From: Lactococcus sp. S-13
GTDB taxonomy: Bacteria > Bacillota > Bacilli > Lactobacillales > Streptococcaceae
Assembly: GCF_004210295.1 (NCBI RefSeq)
Contig: NZ_SDAK01000002.1
Location: 1 to 64,000 of the forward strand
Reading direction: 5' to 3'
Length of the DNA: 64,000 bases
The notes under the pieces are model-generated. The model had not been told where the DNA came from. It saw only the letters and a program-made list of their open reading frames with translations, and did no database searches. The position numbers were made by a program, and so were the translations under genes. Positions within the stretch are counted from its first letter, which is position 1. Every line of letters starts with the position of its first letter. Shown piece by piece: positions 17,061-27,045 of the stretch.

Positions 17061-19711
17061 TAAGCACCTCCTTGGAAGATTGATAATTCATGAGGAGTGG
17101 CATAGTGATACATTTCAAGCCCTCGCTCCCCAGTCCCTGATAGAATCAATTCACTCCCGATTTTTTTGTCTACTTTAAAGTTTTGTAAGGCGTGGTAATC
17201 ACTGTCCTTGAAATAGCCAGAGAAATTATTTTTGATGGTTTGAATACTTGTGTTTGACTGCCTCATCCACGCTTTGTACTGACACAAGCCAATAATCGCT
17301 TTCAGGTTCTGAACCGCAAGCCCTGGATTTCCACTCATTTGTGAGGCATTATCAGGAATCATCGTTTCAATAAGTTGCGTGGCAAGAGCAACGCCATAAT
17401 AGAATTTCCGATTTTCTCGCAATGCTTCCAGAAACATCTCCGTTGCCTGCAATTTATAAGGATTTAACATATTATGACACTCATCCACCACAATAAGTGA
17501 ACGAACAATCTCTTCAAAAGTTTTTTGCCCTGTTTCATAAAGATGTTTTTCTTTCCGTCCTCGATTTTGAGCCATAGAAAAAAGAAGGGAGAGCGTCACA
17601 TCAAATAAAATATCCGCATCACCTGTCGTTCCCGTTGCGATATTAGAAATATCAAAAGTAATCAATTGACTGGTTAAAATATTGTCCATTGTTGTATGTC
17701 CAACAAAAGTTGAGCGTTTGCGTGTCACGACATTTTTGGTCATTTTAATTAAGCGCTGAGTGGTATTAGGGTCAACTTCTTTCACTTTCCCACTCACAAG
17801 ATAAGCATAAAAATCATCAAAGGTTGGATAATCTTGATTCGCTAAGCCAGTAATATCAAACTTTTTCCATTGGTACCCTTTTTTCAAAACAAAATAATCT
17901 TGATAAAAATCATCAAGAATACTATTGACATCAAGGACTTCATCTTTTGAGAGGTCAATCCAGTTTTTAAAACGGTTGATGGTTTTAGAGATATGAAGAT
18001 TATAACTCCCCCAAATATCCTTGGTCACATCCTCACCCTCATCTCCACCTAAAGACAAAAGAGGAAGAACTTGTAACATATTAACCAGCCCTTTTGTGCC
18101 ATCAAGAGCCAAATAATCGCCTCCTAAGACACGTGTCAATTCTTTAAACTCTCTCGCTTTATCAAATACATAGACAAAGCGACCCACAATAAAGTTCGAC
18201 AAGACCAATTTTTTAAGAAAAGTTGATTTTCCACTTCCTTTCATTCCTGAGATAAAGATGTCGTAAGACAGACGATCTGCAGTTTTGGTAAATATATCTA
18301 AATACACTGAACATTGCGTTTTTGTTCGCCCAATATACTGCCCTGTAGGATCACTTAAATAAGTTTGATTATGGGCAAAACCCAATGCTAAAGCAAGCGC
18401 TGAGCGTTCTACTCCCTCTCGTGTGATTGTTGATTTTTTTTGAAAATCAGAAGAAACAAAGCGACTTGACCAGTCGTAGAAGCCCATATTATTATAAACT
18501 TGAACCTGCGTTCCTTTGCCGCTGGTATTTCTAGCAATCGTATCCACTTTATCATTCAAGTTTTTTAAATCAGATGCAGAAACAAGCATTCGAATTGTGA
18601 CCTCTTTGATCACTTCCCCATCATTATCCATATCAAAGACTTTCTGCCTTAAAATATTATATTGTTGCTGGGAACGATCTTTATTGGTATCGTTTCTTGC
18701 TTTTTTGTATTTCTTTTTATAGACTTCGATGGAGTCAGACATCATTTTTGAGTAATTGACTTCTTCTTTCACTCTATAATCAACTGTCGTCGCATCCGCA
18801 TACTCATGATGAGTAAAATTTTGAAGCCAGCCATTCTTCACGTTTGTAGAAAGTGCTGTAACGACAACAATTGCCTCTTCATGTCCATTCACGGGGATAT
18901 GATTCGCATAATCAAAAGAGATGTCTGATGGAGCAGTTTTTTCACTGAAAGTTTCCGAACCAGTTTTTTCCTGCAGTTCTCCTCGATTCAAAAGTTCAAA
19001 CAAAATTTCGATTTCTTCTTGTTCTAATTTTTGAAGTCCGAGTAATTTTCCCCCTGCTCCTCTTACTTGACGTAAGCGGTCATCTAATTCCTCCTCAGTT
19101 TGTCCATAAATCGCAATAAACGAACGTTTGCTTCTAAATTCTTCTTCGACAACCTTTAATTTTCGGATTTCTTCTTTGAGGTAACTATCATTAATAGCCG
19201 AAAGTTCTTGATTGCCTTTTTCTCCAGAAAACTTGCGGAGTAAGTAAGCTTGATTTTTTGAATTATTTTCTGGAAAATTCATATAAAATTCTTTAAAGGG
19301 GTAGGTGTAATTTTTATGAAAAGACCAGTATTTTGCCTTGATTGTGCTATATTCTGCCTCCGACTGTCCCGCCAAATCATAGCCTTTAACCGCAAGTAAA
19401 TAAGAATATTCTTCTTTACCGTCAATCGTTGCATGAAGGCGCCCTTCTGAGTCAATTGGGCGATCAATAGGATACGCTAATAAGGTATCTTTTTTTAATT
19501 TAAAATACTTCTCAAAATCTTTTTTTATTTTAGAAAGTGGGCGATTATCGCTTGTTGCCATTTCTAAAGACTTTGTGGGCAGCTTTGTTGCTTTGGTTTT
19601 TTCTTCAGCTTTTTTCCCTTTTTTATTTTTTACGAGACTCAGGAAATGAAAAGAGCGCTTTTTTTTCCTATCCTCTTGAGGAGGTTCTTCTATAAAATTA
19701 TAATTCTTCAT
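17060..19711 (-). CDS. VirB4/PrgJ-type secretion ATPase
   Basis: 883 residues. Walker A is GMKGSGKSTFLKKLVLSNF (about residue 495) and Walker B is SLIVVDECHNMLNPYKL (about residue 740). An N-terminal VirB4 domain precedes the ATPase. The basic, lysine-rich first 60 residues are unusual but without a membrane helix. The enzyme energises assembly of the conjugation channel at the inner face of the membrane. It overlaps genes on both sides. Confidence 0.93.
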   Translation of the reverse strand: MKNYNFIEEPPQEDRKKKRSFHFLSLVKNKKGKKAEEKTKATKLPTKSLEMATSDNRPLSKIKKDFEKYFKLKKDTLLAYPIDRPIDSEGRLHATIDGKEEYSYLLAVKGYDLAGQSEAEYSTIKAKYWSFHKNYTYPFKEFYMNFPENNSKNQAYLLRKFSGEKGNQELSAINDSYLKEEIRKLKVVEEEFRSKRSFIAIYGQTEEELDDRLRQVRGAGGKLLGLQKLEQEEIEILFELLNRGELQEKTGSETFSEKTAPSDISFDYANHIPVNGHEEAIVVVTALSTNVKNGWLQNFTHHEYADATTVDYRVKEEVNYSKMMSDSIEVYKKKYKKARNDTNKDRSQQQYNILRQKVFDMDNDGEVIKEVTIRMLVSASDLKNLNDKVDTIARNTSGKGTQVQVYNNMGFYDWSSRFVSSDFQKKSTITREGVERSALALALGFAHNQTYLSDPTGQYIGRTKTQCSVYLDIFTKTADRLSYDIFISGMKGSGKSTFLKKLVLSNFIVGRFVYVFDKAREFKELTRVLGGDYLALDGTKGLVNMLQVLPLLSLGGDEGEDVTKDIWGSYNLHISKTINRFKNWIDLSKDEVLDVNSILDDFYQDYFVLKKGYQWKKFDITGLANQDYPTFDDFYAYLVSGKVKEVDPNTTQRLIKMTKNVVTRKRSTFVGHTTMDNILTSQLITFDISNIATGTTGDADILFDVTLSLLFSMAQNRGRKEKHLYETGQKTFEEIVRSLIVVDECHNMLNPYKLQATEMFLEALRENRKFYYGVALATQLIETMIPDNASQMSGNPGLAVQNLKAIIGLCQYKAWMRQSNTSIQTIKNNFSGYFKDSDYHALQNFKVDKKIGSELILSGTGERGLEMYHYATPHELSIFQGGA

Positions 19712-20126
19712 TTTCTAGTTCTCCTACGATAACATTAGTTTTTTCACGGAGTTGGATTGCGACTTGCGACACCTCATCTTCAACGTCTTGAGATCGCTCA
19801 GAAATAAGCCCTTTAATTGCCTCAAGGGTTTTCTTGGCTTTATCTCGAGCTTGTTTAATCGCTTCAGGTCGAGCTTTTTCAAGGCGCTCCATTTCATTAA
19901 ACAAGCGATTGATTTCTTTTTTAGTCGCTTCATGTCTTTGGGTTTCTTCTTCAAGAGCTTGTTTGCGCTCTCCTTGGATAAATTCCATAAAATCAAAAGA
20001 CTCAGCGCTCAAAGGAGATGCCGTTGGCGATGCTTGGGGTGTTTGTTCTGATGTGGCAATCTCCACAGTTTCTTGTTCTTGATTGTTTTTCGCTGCAGCG
20101 TTGTTATTGACGAAATCGTATTTCAT
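19698..20126 (-). CDS. Coiled-coil transfer protein
   Basis: 142 residues. A Gln/Pro/Ser-rich start is followed by a long charged helix (residues 60-125, KQALEEETQRHEATKKEINR onward) typical of a coiled coil. No membrane segment is seen. It overlaps the virB4 start by 14 bases. It is a soluble partner of the ATPase by position; the family is unknown. Confidence 0.5.
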   Translation of the reverse strand: MKYDFVNNNAAAKNNQEQETVEIATSEQTPQASPTASPLSAESFDFMEFIQGERKQALEEETQRHEATKKEINRLFNEMERLEKARPEAIKQARDKAKKTLEAIKGLISERSQDVEDEVSQVAIQLREKTNVIVGELENEEL

Positions 20127-20156
20127 AATAGTCTCCTTTTAGTTAGGGTTATCCCT

Positions 20157-20465
20157 TTATTGCTTGATGTTTTTATTTTTTGTGAGGTCATATCTCCCTC
20201 TTTTGCAAAAGAGGTAAGTATAAATAACCATGTAATTTCTCATGTTTTTGTTGGAATGGCTCCGCATGGTAAGCCAAAAAGTCAAACCTACCACAAAAGC
20301 TAACCATAGGTAGCGAATGAAATCAATAGGAACAACAAAAAATGAAGTCAGAGCTGCAAAAACAGCCCCAAAGATAAACACGAGTAATTGAGATTCATCC
20401 CAAATATCATTTTCCGTTCCGTTTTTGACTTTATATCGGGTAGGCTCTTGAGTTTGATTAGGCAT
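20157..20465 (-). CDS. VirB3/PrgI-like two-helix membrane protein
   Basis: 102 residues with two adjacent membrane helices (LLVFIFGAVFAALTSFFVV and YLWLAFVVGLTFWLTM) and a basic C-terminus. Its size, topology and place just before virB4 match VirB3/PrgI-type proteins of Gram-positive systems. It overlaps the preceding gene by eight bases. Confidence 0.65.
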   Translation of the reverse strand: MPNQTQEPTRYKVKNGTENDIWDESQLLVFIFGAVFAALTSFFVVPIDFIRYLWLAFVVGLTFWLTMRSHSNKNMRNYMVIYTYLFCKRGRYDLTKNKNIKQ

Positions 20466-22668
20466 TATCTTCTCCTTTCTTATTTGTTAAATTGGATACT
20501 GTATTAATAGCACCTCCTGTTAGTTCCTTGCCTGATTGATAAGCAGTGTGATAGCGCTGAATCAAGTTAGGTTTAGGGGAGTTAATCTTGTTATTCACAA
20601 AACCCTGGCCTATATTTTTGGCTGCCATACCCAAAGTCACTGGACGAGCAGGCGAAGTGCCCTTCATAGAAACCGAATCGCTCTGAGCTATTTTTTCGCT
20701 TGTAGAGGCCTGTTCGTGATTTTGCGAACTTTCTCCTTGACCCATGCGTTCGCTTGCTCTATCGTCCATTTTCGACGTATTTGAAGGGGTATCGCCAAAG
20801 CCTTGTCCGTTTTCCATTGGTGTCTCATTAAATGCTTGATAAGCCCCTTGTTCTGCTTCAAGACCATATCCACCCATTTCAGAAGCCATACTCGCTAGAT
20901 TAGGGTCTGTGTCATTTAAAGAACCATTCGATTCGTCACTATCAAAAGTGCTTGTTTGTTCAGTTTGAGCATCGCTACTCACTTCTTCTGATTGATTATC
21001 ATTGAGCTGTTCATCGTTATTCATACTAGAAGATTGATTATCGTTAAGCTGTTCATCGTTATTCATCTGAGAAGTTTGATTATCTTTAAACTGTTCGTCA
21101 TTATTCATCTGAGAAGTTTGAGTTTGTAGTGCTTCATCTTCTGAATCAGAACCTGTTTTATCTGAGGACAACTGATCAGAATCGCCACCAAGGTTTGTTG
21201 TGTTTTCTCCTCGACTAAAAGCACCACTTACCGCTCCTGCAAGACCGCCCGCAGAATAAGCACCAGTGTTCATGATTCCTCCAGCCATTGCTTTACCTCC
21301 AGAAACAAGGTTTTTAGCTAACATTGAACCTTGTGAGAGGGTCATTAAATCTTTCAATCCTGTATCCAGTCCTGCAGAAACGCCAAAGAGAGATTGGAAG
21401 ACATTCGGCCCTTCAATGACCGCAAAAGCAAGGGCAAGTCCTGCAATAAATTGAACAAAAACACCCCCTGGTAAAGTCGAAGTCACCGCATAACCGTCTG
21501 AAAATAGGACTTGTAAAAAAATCACCATAATCATCGCACTAAAACCAGATGAGATTTTAGTGATGAGTTCCCAATTACGTTTACCTTTGGTGTCTGTCAT
21601 CGCCGTCGCTTGCAAAATCGCTGAATTGGTCACAATCTCAAACTCAATTTTCATGAGCTTATAAAGCAAGAAAGCCGAAACAACTAAAACTAATAGCTCA
21701 TAGAAAATGATGGTAAAGAAATTGATATGGTAACGGTAATAGCTTGCATCCCCTGTGAGCAGAGATTGCCACCAACTTTTACCTACCCCGTCATTCAAAG
21801 AAACAACGGCTACTTTTCCTTTTTCATTAACAGATAACATATTTTTTGTTATGTCTGTCCCTGCCTTACTGAGTTTTGACGGGTCGGCAGTCCCATTGAC
21901 ATCCATAAGTTGTAACTCTTTTTTATTTGTCTTCCCTAAGAAATTTTGCTTTTTGGTTGTCTCATCATTGCTCTCAGTACTTGGTTTAATCCAGTCATAA
22001 TTTTTATCAAGGGCGTAGAGGTCTCGAACATTTTTATTAATGACCGCATAACCAGTATTGCTTTGTGTTGCAATATATTTTCCAGTTGCCGTCGTCAAAG
22101 TAGAGAACTGACCAAAACAAAAAGGAAGTAAGACAACGATTGAAGCAGATAAAAGCAACGATTTCAACAACCCTACCACTTCTTGATTTTTTGAGAAAAC
22201 AATTCCTAGCGTCATGGCTACAAAGACGAGCGTACCAACCGCCACAAAGATTGGCATATAATTATCAATTGTATTCTGAAGCGGCCCAGGGTTTTCTTCT
22301 GTTCCATAAATATTTAATAAATCAAAAGTGTTTTTGGAGGCCCCAGTAATCCCATTGACAATATCTCCCGCTTGAATAATGCCCCACCATCCAAAACCGC
22401 GAAAAATACTTTTGAGAGGGTCACTTACTTCTAAATCATCTTGCCAATTCAAGAGGTTTTTTTCGAGTTCACCATTCAGCGCTCCTGCAGCTTTCCCATC
22501 ATCCACAATATTTCCCGTTGTTTTTGAACCTCCTGTATTAAAAGTGGGAGGAGAAAAATTGGTGTTTGGTGGATCAAAAGTATCTGCGTGTGTTGAAATT
22601 GAAATGGCACACAAAATAAATACCAGAATTCCTAATACAAGAAGTCTAGCGCTTTTTATTTTCTTCAT
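20458..22668 (-). CDS. VirB6/PrgH-like polytopic channel protein with repeat-rich tail
   Basis: 736 residues. There is a signal-like N-terminus (LLVLGILVFILCAISISTHA), then about six membrane helices (for example IFVAVGTLVFVAMTLGIVF and FFTIIFYELLVLVVSAFLL) up to about residue 430. A hydrophilic Gln/Asn/Ser/Asp-rich C-terminal tail of about 270 residues follows, with tandem 16-residue repeats around SQMNNDEQ. The fold and position match VirB6/TrbL-type inner-membrane channel proteins. The repeat tail is probably cytoplasmic or wall-facing; its role is unknown. Confidence 0.75.
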   Translation of the reverse strand: MKKIKSARLLVLGILVFILCAISISTHADTFDPPNTNFSPPTFNTGGSKTTGNIVDDGKAAGALNGELEKNLLNWQDDLEVSDPLKSIFRGFGWWGIIQAGDIVNGITGASKNTFDLLNIYGTEENPGPLQNTIDNYMPIFVAVGTLVFVAMTLGIVFSKNQEVVGLLKSLLLSASIVVLLPFCFGQFSTLTTATGKYIATQSNTGYAVINKNVRDLYALDKNYDWIKPSTESNDETTKKQNFLGKTNKKELQLMDVNGTADPSKLSKAGTDITKNMLSVNEKGKVAVVSLNDGVGKSWWQSLLTGDASYYRYHINFFTIIFYELLVLVVSAFLLYKLMKIEFEIVTNSAILQATAMTDTKGKRNWELITKISSGFSAMIMVIFLQVLFSDGYAVTSTLPGGVFVQFIAGLALAFAVIEGPNVFQSLFGVSAGLDTGLKDLMTLSQGSMLAKNLVSGGKAMAGGIMNTGAYSAGGLAGAVSGAFSRGENTTNLGGDSDQLSSDKTGSDSEDEALQTQTSQMNNDEQFKDNQTSQMNNDEQLNDNQSSSMNNDEQLNDNQSEEVSSDAQTEQTSTFDSDESNGSLNDTDPNLASMASEMGGYGLEAEQGAYQAFNETPMENGQGFGDTPSNTSKMDDRASERMGQGESSQNHEQASTSEKIAQSDSVSMKGTSPARPVTLGMAAKNIGQGFVNNKINSPKPNLIQRYHTAYQSGKELTGGAINTVSNLTNKKGEDNA
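20994..21122 (-). repeat. 48-bp tandem repeats inside the VirB6-like gene
   Basis: Three in-frame copies of a 48-base unit encode 16-residue repeats (SQMNNDEQxxDNQ types). The copies differ at a few bases. Such repeats can change number by slippage without breaking the frame. Confidence 0.7.
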
Positions 22669-22678
22669 TTCTTTCCCT

Positions 22679-25036
22679 TCATTTTTTAGTTTGGGCTAAA
22701 AGCATAAAAAACTCTTTAAGCTCATATTCTGATAGTTTTACTTTATTTTGTCTAATCAAATGATCCAGCTGAAAAACAAAAGTGACTTCCTCTTTGAAAA
22801 AAAGTTGAATACCCTCTCCAAAAAAGTGTGTGAGCAATTTTCCCACTTTTTCACGTTGGTAAACTTCTTCAATTCGAGGAGAAACTCTTCGTTCATCTTG
22901 TGTTTCAACCACTTCTGAGAAATTAGCCTCAACACTTTTAGGCTCTTCAACATGATTATTTGAGGTTTGTACGGAATCAGATTTTTTCCTTTTTATATTA
23001 TCGGATTTCGCTTTATTCTCAGCCTGTGAAACATCGCTCTTGCTCATTGTAGGGGCTTTAATGTGTAATTGAACTGCCTCTTCGGAAACCAGAGTGTCCT
23101 CTAAAACAGTTCCCACGTTGAAATTGAAGTCATTTAAGCCCTTCCCGTGGTCATCAAAGTCACCTCCTGCTTCCACAAATAAATATTCCCATGCACCAAG
23201 CATATTCGTATAATCTTCGAATTCGTCAAATTCTTTTTCACCTCCGCCTTTTTTGATTTGTTTCTTGGAAGCTTTGATCGGGTGGGGACGAATATCTCGC
23301 CCCTCTAAATCCTTACGTTTTTTAGTTCGGTCAAGAATGATTTCACTTTCTAGCAACTTCCTTAATTCATAAGTGTTAATGAGTTCACGACCATCTTCGA
23401 GTTCTGTGAAGCTCTTATTTAAGTCCATTGGGGAGCCTGAGCGTTGTTCCACAATCACCGTTGTCTCTCCCAAATTATCCGCAAAGTCTTTGGCGTCATC
23501 TTTATCATCTGACTGGATAAAAATGCTATTCCCAGATGCTTGCAAAATGACTTTTCCAAGAGTGTCGCCATAATTTTCATAAACTTGTTGGTAGGATTGA
23601 GAGTATATCCGAATAATGTTTCCTGCTTCAAGACCCACGTTTAAATGCTTTTTGAGGTTCATGATAGGCGGAATGTTAGGGAACTCTTCAAAGATAGACT
23701 GCAGTCTAAAATCATATTTTTTCCCTTTTTCCGTTGATGTTTTAGCAATCGTTTGATACAACTGATTGTAAAAGAGACTAAGCATAATGGCATTAGCTTC
23801 ATCCGCATAAGGAAAGACCACAAATAAAAGCGTGGGTTTCCCATCGCTTGGATAGACAAGCTCACTAAAATCAATGTCATTACCACTTGTCAAATGAATC
23901 ATCGACGAGGTTGTCAAAAATGACAGTTTCCCATCAAAAATCATCATGAATGATTTTCTTTGCTGCTCTGTTCCTCGTTTCGCTTGGCGGTAGAATTTAC
24001 GAGCGACATGATTTCTTGAAAGTCCTTCAACATAGCGGTCAAGAAGATATTCCCCTTTTTTATTTAAGTCTTTGGGTTGTGTGGTCAAATCAATAAAATC
24101 TGAGACAGATGGAATATTAACCCATTCAGGTTTACTTTCTTTTACTGCAATTTCACAGACAAGGACAACCGCTGTTTCAAAAACGGACTTCGCACCCAAA
24201 TTCCAAATAGGGTCTTTGGCGTCAGGGTCATCAAAGAGGACGGTACTGACAGTTTTAATTGCTTCTTGCGCTCGATCATTGTCTGATACCCAATATTTAA
24301 TCACCTCATGAAGAGGATTATACCTTAAGGAATTTTTAGGGTTGACTAAGTTAAAGGTCAACCTATTAAATTTTTTTCGTGCCAATGGATGTTCCCACGT
24401 GCGTCTTGTAATATCTCCTTTAATATCGTTAATAACCATTGAATCTGGCTGTTTAGATCGAATATTTAAGTCAATCGTTGGATAGGTAATATATTGCGTT
24501 TTCCCTGTTTGTGTCCCTCCCATAACTTTAGAGTTTGTGTTGGCTGGATCAAAATAGATTTCTTGACGATTGGGATCTACTGCAATCGGCAGACCAGGGG
24601 GAGAATCAAACTCAACATCTTTAGCAATTGACGCCTTTGGATATTGTCTTTTAATCTCTTCAAGTGTCGTCCATTTTGATGTCCCTTTTGTGCCTTTGTT
24701 TAAATCTCTGTAAGAGCGTCTAGCCTTGTAACTGAGAATTGCTAGAAGAATACCCACAACAACTAAAAGAAGGAGGTACAACAACCAATAGGAACGTTTC
24801 GACCAGTAAGGGAAAAAAAGGGAAAAAAGATGATGTTTTACTTGATAGCCAAAGTAACTCAAATTTTGGCCATAACTTAGAACACTTGCCCCTTTCATTG
24901 AATCCATGAAAAAAGCGAGGAGATGATAAATGACATTAAAGGCGACCGAGGTCGTAATAAAAACAAAAGTGGCTAAGCCAACCAATAATTTTGGTTCAGC
25001 TAACCACTTTTTCCATTGTTTATAGCGTTGATTCAT
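22679..25036 (-). CDS. VirD4/TraG-type coupling protein
   Basis: 785 residues from the ATG at 25036, which overlaps the end of the previous gene. Two N-terminal membrane helices (LVGLATFVFITTSVAFNVIY and WLLYLLLLVVVGILLAILS) are followed by Walker A MGGTQTGKTQYITYPT and Walker B LQSIFEEFPNIPPI. The C-terminal 200 residues are charged and specific to this protein. It is the ATPase that hands the relaxase-DNA complex to the channel. Confidence 0.93.
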   Translation of the reverse strand: MNQRYKQWKKWLAEPKLLVGLATFVFITTSVAFNVIYHLLAFFMDSMKGASVLSYGQNLSYFGYQVKHHLFSLFFPYWSKRSYWLLYLLLLVVVGILLAILSYKARRSYRDLNKGTKGTSKWTTLEEIKRQYPKASIAKDVEFDSPPGLPIAVDPNRQEIYFDPANTNSKVMGGTQTGKTQYITYPTIDLNIRSKQPDSMVINDIKGDITRRTWEHPLARKKFNRLTFNLVNPKNSLRYNPLHEVIKYWVSDNDRAQEAIKTVSTVLFDDPDAKDPIWNLGAKSVFETAVVLVCEIAVKESKPEWVNIPSVSDFIDLTTQPKDLNKKGEYLLDRYVEGLSRNHVARKFYRQAKRGTEQQRKSFMMIFDGKLSFLTTSSMIHLTSGNDIDFSELVYPSDGKPTLLFVVFPYADEANAIMLSLFYNQLYQTIAKTSTEKGKKYDFRLQSIFEEFPNIPPIMNLKKHLNVGLEAGNIIRIYSQSYQQVYENYGDTLGKVILQASGNSIFIQSDDKDDAKDFADNLGETTVIVEQRSGSPMDLNKSFTELEDGRELINTYELRKLLESEIILDRTKKRKDLEGRDIRPHPIKASKKQIKKGGGEKEFDEFEDYTNMLGAWEYLFVEAGGDFDDHGKGLNDFNFNVGTVLEDTLVSEEAVQLHIKAPTMSKSDVSQAENKAKSDNIKRKKSDSVQTSNNHVEEPKSVEANFSEVVETQDERRVSPRIEEVYQREKVGKLLTHFFGEGIQLFFKEEVTFVFQLDHLIRQNKVKLSEYELKEFFMLLAQTKK

Positions 25037-25814
25037 CTTGAAGGACCGCCATTTCTCCAAGTAGCTGCTCAGCAGCTTGGACACCATCTGCAGTTGCTAA
25101 GCGTTTCAAGTTTGTGTTCCCAAAAAGATCATCATACACTTGAAGCTGTTTCGCAACTTTTTGACGCTGCTTGAGTTGTTCTTGACCCACATAAAGAAAA
25201 ACTTCCTTGGTTATCGTTTTTTCCAAGACTTTTCGCTGTGAGGATTTGATCACTTTTGACAAGTACCAAAGTAAAATAAATCCTGAAACAATCAAGCTTA
25301 GCCCAATCAACCAAACATTTTGAAAATGCAGGGTTGTAAATAGGACAAATAAAGCAGAGAGATAAATCAGAGGTAAAAGAATGACAATTAAAACCACTTT
25401 CCAACTGGCAATCACACCAATTGTTTTTTTCCCTGCTTGAGCAGCCACATGATGCACTTCTGTTTCAATTTTTTCTACTTGTTCGAGTTCTTCAATTGGT
25501 GCGGGTTCTGCCACAATTTTTTTCTGTTCTTGTTTAGGCTGAGCTTCAAAAAGCTCAGACAAAAAGGACACAATTTCATCAGTTGGAACACCGTTTTTTT
25601 CCAAAGAATCTGAAATATAGGTTTTCAAACTACTTGAACCATAGGGCGAGAGTACGACTTTATCTGTCCAGACGGTTTCTTTTGAGTCATGAACAGCAAA
25701 CACAACTTCTGTCTCCTTTTTTAACGTTTGTTGGAATTCGTTAATTTGAACGGATGATTTATCAAGCGTTGAGGTGGTAGTCTGCTGGTCTGAAGTTAAT
25801 TTTAAATTAAACAT
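25020..25814 (-). CDS. Two-helix membrane protein of the transfer operon
   Basis: 264 residues. A soluble N-terminal half of about 140 residues is followed by two membrane helices (VVLIVILLPLIYLSALFVL and VWLIGLSLIVSGFILLWYL) and a basic cytoplasmic C-terminus. It overlaps the coupling-protein gene by 17 bases. It may be a partner of the coupling protein. No family is recognised. Confidence 0.5.
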   Translation of the reverse strand: MFNLKLTSDQQTTTSTLDKSSVQINEFQQTLKKETEVVFAVHDSKETVWTDKVVLSPYGSSSLKTYISDSLEKNGVPTDEIVSFLSELFEAQPKQEQKKIVAEPAPIEELEQVEKIETEVHHVAAQAGKKTIGVIASWKVVLIVILLPLIYLSALFVLFTTLHFQNVWLIGLSLIVSGFILLWYLSKVIKSSQRKVLEKTITKEVFLYVGQEQLKQRQKVAKQLQVYDDLFGNTNLKRLATADGVQAAEQLLGEMAVLQDESTL

Positions 25815-25826
25815 AGCCTCTCCTTT

Positions 25827-26183
25827 TTACAATAGCGATTTTAACGTAGCAAGAGGAGAAATTGCCAATTGTTTTGCGATTGTCCCCACCGCATTCAACT
25901 TGTACTTATCACCTTGTCCCAAAATATCTAGCAACCATTTAACCAGTTGAGGAATGGTTACAACAAGTACTGCAATGACAAAGGCAATTTTAGCACGACC
26001 ATACCATGTATCTTTGCTTCGTTCACTTGCCGCCACGGAAATAACTAAAGCAGCAACTGCAGATAAAACAATAACAGCAATCCCAACAACTTGAATAATG
26101 CTCAAAAGGTCTCCGACCTTAGAAACAATGGTATCTTGATTGATGGCTGCATCTGCTAGTACAAAAGAATTAGAAATGTTCAT
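25827..26183 (-). CDS. VirB2/TrbC-like pilin or small channel protein
   Basis: 118 residues with two hydrophobic stretches (IIQVVGIAVIVLSAVAALVI and IAFVIAVLVVTIPQLVKWLL) separated by a short polar loop, and a leader-like N-terminus. This matches the two-helix layout of VirB2/TrbC proteins. It overlaps the previous gene by 14 bases. Confidence 0.6.
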   Translation of the reverse strand: MNISNSFVLADAAINQDTIVSKVGDLLSIIQVVGIAVIVLSAVAALVISVAASERSKDTWYGRAKIAFVIAVLVVTIPQLVKWLLDILGQGDKYKLNAVGTIAKQLAISPLATLKSLL

Positions 26184-26451
26184 TTGTGTTTTCCTCCTTA
26201 TTTGAAACCTGATGAACGTTTGTGCTATCAGGGTGTTTGGTTGGTTTATTTTCTAATTGAGCCAAGCTGAAGTTGTTTTTTTCAAGGGCTTTAACTAAAC
26301 GTTTTTGCCCTTCTTCAGCGTAACTTTTATAGTGATCTGTTTGAAGATCAAGAGCCTCTTTTTCAAGCTCTGAGAAATGATCTCCTAAGAGACCAGCAAT
26401 TGTTTTGGCGCTTTTTTTATACTCGGTACGTTCCGATTGTGTGTATGACAT
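26170..26451 (-). CDS. Small soluble transfer-operon protein
   Basis: 93 residues, charged and helical, beginning MSYTQSERTEYKKSAKTIAG. No membrane segment or known domain. It lies between a membrane-anchored protein gene and the pilin-like gene. Confidence 0.45.
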   Translation of the reverse strand: MSYTQSERTEYKKSAKTIAGLLGDHFSELEKEALDLQTDHYKSYAEEGQKRLVKALEKNNFSLAQLENKPTKHPDSTNVHQVSNKEENTNEHF

Positions 26452-26466
26452 TTTCGTTCCTTTCTG

Positions 26467-26988
26467 TCAGTTCACATTTTGATAGATGAAATTGACGGTG
26501 TCTCCTTCAGCTTCATATTCTGCTTTTAAACGTTCAGCTTCCTTCTGATTTTCCGCTTCTTGTTGAAGCTCAGCCTCTCTTAAAGCTTGTGCTTGATCAT
26601 TTGAGTTTTGTTCAGGAACTGGAGCAGGCTGTGAATATTGAGGTTGTGAGCTTTCAGGTTGATTGGGGCATGGTTGAGGAGGGGCGACATTATTTTGAAC
26701 TTGGCTTTGTGATGTTGTTTGAACCGCTTCAGCATTCACTTTAGCCTTCTTTTCCTTAACTTGAGGGCTACTTTTAGCCTTTGCATGGTTGGAAGATGCC
26801 GTAGAGCTCACTTTTAACGTGTGAGCTTTAGTTGCGACTGCAGCTTTATCTGTACCCACTCCTGTTAAAAAAAGGGTAACAGCAGCAAAAATAACGACCA
26901 TTAAGAGAACAACTGATGTTAAACCAAAAAGTAAGCCCCCACTTGGCGAACGGATCAGATTTTGGAATCTCTTTAAATTAACTTTCAT
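26467..26988 (-). CDS. Membrane-anchored Pro/Gln-rich surface protein
   Basis: 173 residues from the ATG at 26988. A membrane segment (LLFGLTSVVLLMVVIFAAVT) is followed by a lysine-rich stretch and a Pro/Gln/Asn-rich region (VAPPQPCPNQPESSQPQYSQ), then a charged helix. It could span the wall alongside the channel. The function is unknown. Confidence 0.5.
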   Translation of the reverse strand: MKVNLKRFQNLIRSPSGGLLFGLTSVVLLMVVIFAAVTLFLTGVGTDKAAVATKAHTLKVSSTASSNHAKAKSSPQVKEKKAKVNAEAVQTTSQSQVQNNVAPPQPCPNQPESSQPQYSQPAPVPEQNSNDQAQALREAELQQEAENQKEAERLKAEYEAEGDTVNFIYQNVN

Positions 26989-27017
26989 AATCACTTTTTC
27001 TTTCTTATTCAAAAAAT

Positions 27018-27045
27018 AAAAGCAAAAGGTTACTTTTGCTTTTTT
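27018..27045 (-). terminator. Terminator after the adhesin gene
   Basis: AAAAGCAAAAG and CTTTTGCTTTT pair directly after the adhesin stop. On the minus strand the stem ends in TTTTATTTTTT. The downstream genes may rely on read-through or their own promoter. Confidence 0.7.
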
